A program made the position numbers and the translations under genes. Under the pieces are notes generated by a model. That model searched no databases. It was given only the letters and a program-made list of their open reading frames with translations, and was not told where the DNA came from. A DNA stretch of 33,907 bases from a virus: IMG/VR virus record IMGVR_UViG_3300021961_000328, positions 1-33,907 of that record; one strand, written 5' to 3'. This document shows positions 31,321 through 33,907 of this stretch, piece after piece. Numbering within the stretch: the first letter of the stretch is position 1; the number at the start of each line of letters is the position of its first letter.

Positions 31321-32125
31321 CTATATGCTTCTTTTATTCTTTTGTTTTCTAGGTCTATCTTTTCTGATTCAAACATTAACCAGGTTAGACACTTATATAA
31401 TGGTTGTTTTGTAACCTTGTCAAATTTTGTGACATCACCTCCAGCAAGAGCGTATAGTGACTGATACCAACCCCACCTTTCTCCAAAAACTTGCTCTCTG
31501 CTTTTGATAAGTCCTTCAGAGGAATCTGATCCAGTGAAGAGCTGATCAAACGTTTCGCTAACTTCATTCCTAAACGATAAAAAAAAACCAACGCTCCTAA
31601 CGCTACGCTTGTTGGCATATATCTAAGAAGGTCTGCATACTTGTCACTAGACTCATAATCCTCTATTCTGTACATATCCCTCTTAGAGCCTATCACTGGT
31701 CTGTATAGTACAGCCATTGCCTTATGCATCTGCTTCCAATCCTTTATGTAAGTGTCTAAGTCAACATACTCACCAAAGCTCATCTCCTTAATGTTGGGAT
31801 TAAAACCAAACTCTATTTGAGCTCCGTCTGTTCCCCTCATGGTAAATCGCTTGACCAATGGGGTCTCTTCTGATAGACATTTAGCTAATTGCTCTAATAC
31901 TGCATTAAAAGCCGACATCGGTAACTTGTAACTATCTTTTAGTTGCAAACCACAAAAGATGTCTAGTGCTTTAAGGTTTAAGAAATCAGAAGACTCCTCC
32001 GACTCTACATCCACGCCCTCCACTACCTGCATATACCTTTGGTAGTTGTTTAGTGGGATATGATATAATCCAGAAGGAACTCTTACCTCTAAGTCTAATA
32101 TTTCTGCCATATTTTCTTTATACAT
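31317..32125 (-). CDS. Tail assembly chaperone GT-type frameshift product
   Basis: A -1 shift at the T9 run (31579-31587) joins the first 182 residues of the chaperone to an 87-residue second frame, giving 269 aa. The second frame contains VFGERWGWYQSLYALAGGDV, TKFDKVTKQPLYKCLTWLMF and EKIDLENKRIKEAYR, a conserved ending of Bacteroidetes-phage tail chaperones, and its TGA couples to the next ATG. It corresponds to lambda gpGT: the long form binds tape measure and tube protein in correct ratio. A natural one-base deletion or sequencing error in the run is the alternative. Confidence 0.7.
31385..32125 (-). CDS. Tail assembly chaperone (short, zero-frame form)
   Basis: 246 aa. GLYHIPLNNYQRYMQVVEG, MSFGEYVDLDTYIKDWKQM, HKAMAVLYRPVIGSKRDMY and MPTSVALGALVFFYRLG match a chaperone family found before tape measure genes in these phages. 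I kept ATG 32125 because AGAGG lies 8 nt upstream; ATG 32110 (MAEILDLEV) is the alternative. A run of nine T codes for the VFFY segment and is a good slip site. It is the first gene of the late operon. Confidence 0.8.
   Translation of the reverse strand: MYKENMAEILDLEVRVPSGLYHIPLNNYQRYMQVVEGVDVESEESSDFLNLKALDIFCGLQLKDSYKLPMSAFNAVLEQLAKCLSEETPLVKRFTMRGTDGAQIEFGFNPNIKEMSFGEYVDLDTYIKDWKQMHKAMAVLYRPVIGSKRDMYRIEDYESSDKYADLLRYMPTSVALGALVFFYRLGMKLAKRLISSSLDQIPLKDLSKAESKFLEKGGVGISHYTLLLEVMSQNLTRLQNNHYISV
31579..31588 (-). other. Slippery T9 frameshift site
   Basis: The minus strand reads G followed by nine T, then ATC. In the zero frame this is GTT TTT TTT TAT, so a T TTT TTT heptamer is available for -1 tandem slippage. 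After the shift the next codons TTA TCG stay open for 87 codons. Confidence 0.7.
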
Positions 32126-32177
32126 ATAGATAACCTCTATTCTTGTTTTTGTACCATCATAAGGTTTATTTATGGTG

Positions 32178-32306
32178 CTATAAGAAATATCTATGAACAG
32201 TTTCAGATAATTTAGTTATCTTTATAGAGCGAGGATAGCTTATAGTCCCAAACTTCCATAGAGATATGGTTGGATCAGATAGGCTAAGTCTGCTTAAGAA
32301 CTGCAC
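32178..32306 (-). CDS. Possible 42-aa helix-turn-helix protein or gene remnant
   Basis: A frame from GTG 32306 to TAG 32178 reads FLSRLSLSDPTISLWKFG then TISYPRSIKITKLS. This closely mimics the recognition helix and trailing helix of XRE/Cro-type HTH domains (LxVSxxTISxWExGxxxPxxxxxxKI). The start is not an ATG, and the protein lacks the first helix. The preceding residues in another frame (YTDGRTQRLVKSISAV) could be its lost N-terminus, so it may be a frameshifted pseudogene. It lies just before the late operon. Confidence 0.4.
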   Translation of the reverse strand: MQFLSRLSLSDPTISLWKFGTISYPRSIKITKLSETVHRYFL

Positions 32307-32417
32307 TGATACTCTTTACTAACCTTTGTGTGCGCCCATCAGTATACAGCTTAACCAGCACTCATATTTAAAATTTAAGGTTTGTAGGGGGCGCATATTC
32401 CCTGATCGTATCAGTCA

Positions 32418-32490
32418 TCTATTAGACTCCTTTCCGCTTTAGATTACTTCTCTTCTACGCCTGTCAGACGCCACTCTCCTATCAGACTCC
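32418..32490. repeat. Three copies of a 13-bp motif
   Basis: TCTATTAGACTCC at 32418, CCTGTCAGACGCC at 32460 and CCTATCAGACTCC at 32478 (plus strand). The consensus is YCTRTYAGACKCC with starts 42 and 18 bp apart. Could be binding sites (iterons or operators). Confidence 0.55.
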
Positions 32491-32493
32491 ACT

Positions 32494-32513
32494 GACCTGC
32501 CTACGGCAAGGTC
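32494..32513. other. Stable hairpin in the control region
   Basis: GACCT and AGGTC arms with an inner GCC/GGC stem, a 3-nt TAC loop and one bulged base. No U-tract on either side. It sits between the 13-bp motifs and the 49-bp repeats. Confidence 0.55.
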
Positions 32514-32523
32514 GTATGTAATT

Positions 32524-32621
32524 GAATTCGTAGAAATGGGTTACCCAACATAGTGGATCTCCGTTTTACGTTGAATTCATCTAAATGAGTTACTCAATAT
32601 AGCAAACCTTAGTATCACGTT
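32524..32621. repeat. Tandem 49-bp repeat with palindromic cores
   Basis: Two adjoining 49-bp units (32524-32572 and 32573-32621) both begin GAATTC and end ACGTT. Each contains an 11-bp palindrome, TGGGTTACCCA (32537-32547) and TGAGTTACTCA (32586-32596); the changed bases are complementary, so the dyad is preserved. The unit length is not a multiple of three, so it is not coding. Confidence 0.75.
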
Positions 32622-32731
32622 AATTTATAGTAAGTTAAGGCGTAATAGACTGAGCCTATAGTGTTGAGGTGTTGTATTTAAAAGATATTGTTACATCCCT
32701 AACACTTACCTCAACTGAGGATCAAAAGGAT

Positions 32732-32771
32732 AAAAAAAATTAGGGCACAAAAAAGCCCGCAATTAGCGGGC
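32732..32771 (-). terminator. Nested double terminator
   Basis: On the minus strand GCCCGC, TAATT, GCGGGC, then six T makes a strong terminator (32749-32771). Its GGGC can also pair with the following GCCC (32742-32745), after which TAATTTTTTTT gives a second one. It ends the accessory operon. Confidence 0.85.
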
Positions 32772-32795
32772 GTATTTAAGGCGTTTTAAGGGGGG

Positions 32796-32996
32796 TTAAT
32801 CAATAAGGCTATATATAGCTACATTATAAGCGGGTTCGTCTTTGTAACGCTCCCTAATTAGCTTTGCGGGATCCTCTACTAGGTGTATATTAAGACCTCC
32901 GACAATAACGCAAAAAGGTTTTGTGCTTGCTAGGATCCTTAGCATTTGGTGCGCGGTTAGGTCTAATTTGTTTAGTTCTGAAATAGACTGTATCAT
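32796..32996 (-). CDS. Hypothetical 66-aa protein
   Basis: It starts at ATG 32996, sharing one base with the stop of the GP88-like gene, so the two are coupled. The sequence is amphipathic (LDLTAHQMLRILASTKPF, then CVIVGGLNIHLVEDPAKLI). One Cys and a beta-like core are visible. It ends 25 bp before the terminator. No family recognised. It may act together with the GP88-like protein. Confidence 0.7.
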   Translation of the reverse strand: MIQSISELNKLDLTAHQMLRILASTKPFCVIVGGLNIHLVEDPAKLIRERYKDEPAYNVAIYSLID

Positions 32997-33718
32997 TATT
33001 GCGCGGTATTAATTACAAAACCTGAGCTATCTTTTTTGGCGTCACCTTTTGCCTTAAGACCTAGAACGGCGCCTTTATTGTAGATCATTACGATATCGCT
33101 TTGATCCCCGTCAATTACGGGAGCTCCTTTGTAGGTCTTTGGTATTGGCCCGTTAAACACGGCCGAAACATTGGCGCCTAGTTCCAGAGCCGTTAGGGCG
33201 TCCTGGTGGTTATCCTCAGCCCTAGAAAAGGTTAAGATATATCTAGTTTCGTTAATGTACTTTTTAACTTTGCCTAGGATCTTTGTATAATCATAATATA
33301 TCAACTGTTCTAGGCTAAAGGGATCCAATTGCGCGTACTTTTTTAGCAAGTAGATAAAGTCTAGATCCGAGGTACCGTTTAAACGGATCGCAACTTGTTC
33401 ACCTGTTTTTTGGGCCGTCTTATTAATCTTAATTAATTCGCCCGCCAATTGTAAACAAAATCTTTCTTTGTCCTGTAGATAGTATTCGGTTCGGTTTATT
33501 CTAGCGTTTTTAACGTTATTAAATTTGCCACGGCCCGCGGTGAACAAGCAAGCAGCCGCGCAACCTTTAGACGCCTTTGGGCAAATGTTAATGCCTTTGC
33601 TATTTTGGTTATAAGGGGCCAAGTACAGAATATAAGTCTTTAGGCTATTTTTAGCCGTCTTTGTGTTGCTAGTTCCTTTAGATAATAAGTTTTTTGGGAT
33701 AGTGTAATTTGTTTGCAT
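32996..33718 (-). CDS. GP88/DUF7227-like phage protein
   Basis: 240 aa. The conserved block ICPKASKGCAAACLFTAGRG (C-x6-C-x3-C, about 45-64) and SKGTSNTKTAKNSLKTYILY before it, followed by RLNGTSDLDF, YYDYTKIL, YILTFSRAEDN, AVFNGPIP and VIDGDQSDIV, belong to a widespread phage family of unknown function (GP88). Its regular strand-helix pattern suggests a TIM-barrel-like fold, and the three Cys could carry a metal or iron-sulfur cluster. The DNA here looks more GC-rich than the structural genes, so this block may have been acquired separately. Confidence 0.75.
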   Translation of the reverse strand: MQTNYTIPKNLLSKGTSNTKTAKNSLKTYILYLAPYNQNSKGINICPKASKGCAAACLFTAGRGKFNNVKNARINRTEYYLQDKERFCLQLAGELIKINKTAQKTGEQVAIRLNGTSDLDFIYLLKKYAQLDPFSLEQLIYYDYTKILGKVKKYINETRYILTFSRAEDNHQDALTALELGANVSAVFNGPIPKTYKGAPVIDGDQSDIVMIYNKGAVLGLKAKGDAKKDSSGFVINTAQ

Positions 33719-33729
33719 GGTTTTTTTAT

Positions 33730-33906
33730 TTAGTAGTTCATTTTTATTTCATAAGCGTCAACGCCCTGGATCTCTGGATCAAAAGGCCTAGTAAAAACCC
33801 CGTATATTTCTCGGCGGTCTAATTGTTTCATGAGGTGCTTGTGTTCTCTAGTTAATCTAGGATTTTTGCAGTACCTAATAAATACGGGATTTTCCTCGCG
33901 ATCGCG
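33730..33906 (-). CDS. C-terminal part of an ORF cut by the window end
   Basis: 58 codons are open from the window edge to TAA at 33730, reading RDREENPVFIRYCKNPRLT, EHKHLMKQLDRREIYGVF and PFDPEIQGVDAYEIKMNY. It ends 12 nt before the GP88-like gene. Together with the C at 33907 it is in frame with the zinc-ribbon ORF that runs off position 1, so on a circular genome the two halves make one 121-aa protein. No family recognised for this half. Confidence 0.6.
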   Translation of the reverse strand, partial: RDREENPVFIRYCKNPRLTREHKHLMKQLDRREIYGVFTRPFDPEIQGVDAYEIKMNY

Positions 33907-33907
33907 G

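Larger units (their letters stand above)
32126..32731. other. Non-coding control region before the late operon
   Basis: About 600 bp without a normal gene. On the minus strand only very short frames occur: a 16-codon ORF behind AAAGGAG at about 32416, a GTG frame reading LYTDGRTQRLVKSI, and the HTH-like ORF listed separately. It holds a tandem 49-bp repeat, three copies of a 13-bp motif, a stable hairpin, and the inverted repeat GTTGAGGT/ACCTCAAC (32663-32670, 32708-32715). I found no exact TAnnTTTG promoter on either strand. It could be the late promoter/operator region, the origin, or the remains of a regulatory gene. Confidence 0.6.

Noticed and set aside
32126-32731. CRISPR array or diversity-generating retroelement in the repeat-rich gap
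   Set aside because: Repeats occur only two or three times, with no spacers of constant length, no Cas genes, no reverse transcriptase and no template/variable repeat pair with adenine-specific differences.
1-33907. Lysogeny module (integrase, excisionase, attachment site)
   Set aside because: No tyrosine or serine recombinase is encoded; the only repressor-like sequence is the 42-codon HTH fragment.
1-33907. Direct terminal repeats at the window ends
   Set aside because: The first and last bases show no shared sequence; the end relation is continuity of an ORF, not a repeat.

Overview
This window looks like the genome, or nearly the whole genome, of a tailed siphovirus-like phage of a Bacteroidetes host, probably a flavobacterium. 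Three things point there. The head, tail and small hypothetical proteins resemble families I know mainly from Flavobacteriia and Bacteroides phages (DUF6712 neck protein, XkdF-type protease with a C-terminal extension, the CCNG..QGIG and KKPYRGQGR micro-proteins, the two-frame tail chaperone). The promoters fit the Bacteroidetes pattern TTG-N19/20-TAnnTTT(G/A). The DNA is AT-rich by eye. Every protein gene lies on the minus strand, so transcription runs from high to low coordinates. The only rightward signal is a possible small structured RNA near 10.8 kb. The open frame that runs off position 1 continues in frame into the one that enters at position 33907, so the window may be a circularly permuted complete genome of about 33.9 kb.

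Layout in transcription order. (1) Accessory operon: a promoter at 305-335 behind the terL terminator drives a small membrane peptide and a zinc-ribbon protein. If the ends join, it continues into a GP88/DUF7227-like protein and a 66-aa protein, ending at a nested double terminator at 32732-32771. (2) 32126-32731: non-coding control region with a tandem 49-bp repeat carrying conserved palindromes, three copies of a 13-bp motif, a stable hairpin and a tiny HTH-like ORF. (3) 32125-10925: late genes. These are the tail chaperone with a T9 frameshift site, neck and tail completion proteins, tail proteins, tape measure, XkdF protease, scaffold, major capsid, a tail-tube-like protein, portal, DUF6712, a 1720-aa S74 tail fibre, then a membrane/lysis cassette and an M15 peptidase. 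Terminators at 22110-22145, 21532-21557 and 12306-12330 separate highly expressed structural genes. (4) 10190-10924: an isolated unit encoding a catalytically degenerate M15-like protein with its own promoter and terminator, opposite the candidate RNA. (5) 10166-433: early/replication genes from two promoters that share an upstream 17-bp box: ERF annealing protein, SSB-like protein, RecA-fold helicase/ATPase, RusA, sigma-like factor, PDDEXK nuclease, dNTP diphosphohydrolase-like protein, RecE-like nuclease, DnaA-domain-IV protein, methylase-like protein, and finally TerS and TerL.

The module order is unusual. TerS/TerL sit at the end of the replication operon, far from the portal; tail genes precede head genes, and the portal follows the capsid gene. 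No integrase or full-length repressor was found, so the phage is probably lytic. All family assignments are from reading the proteins; no database search was run.
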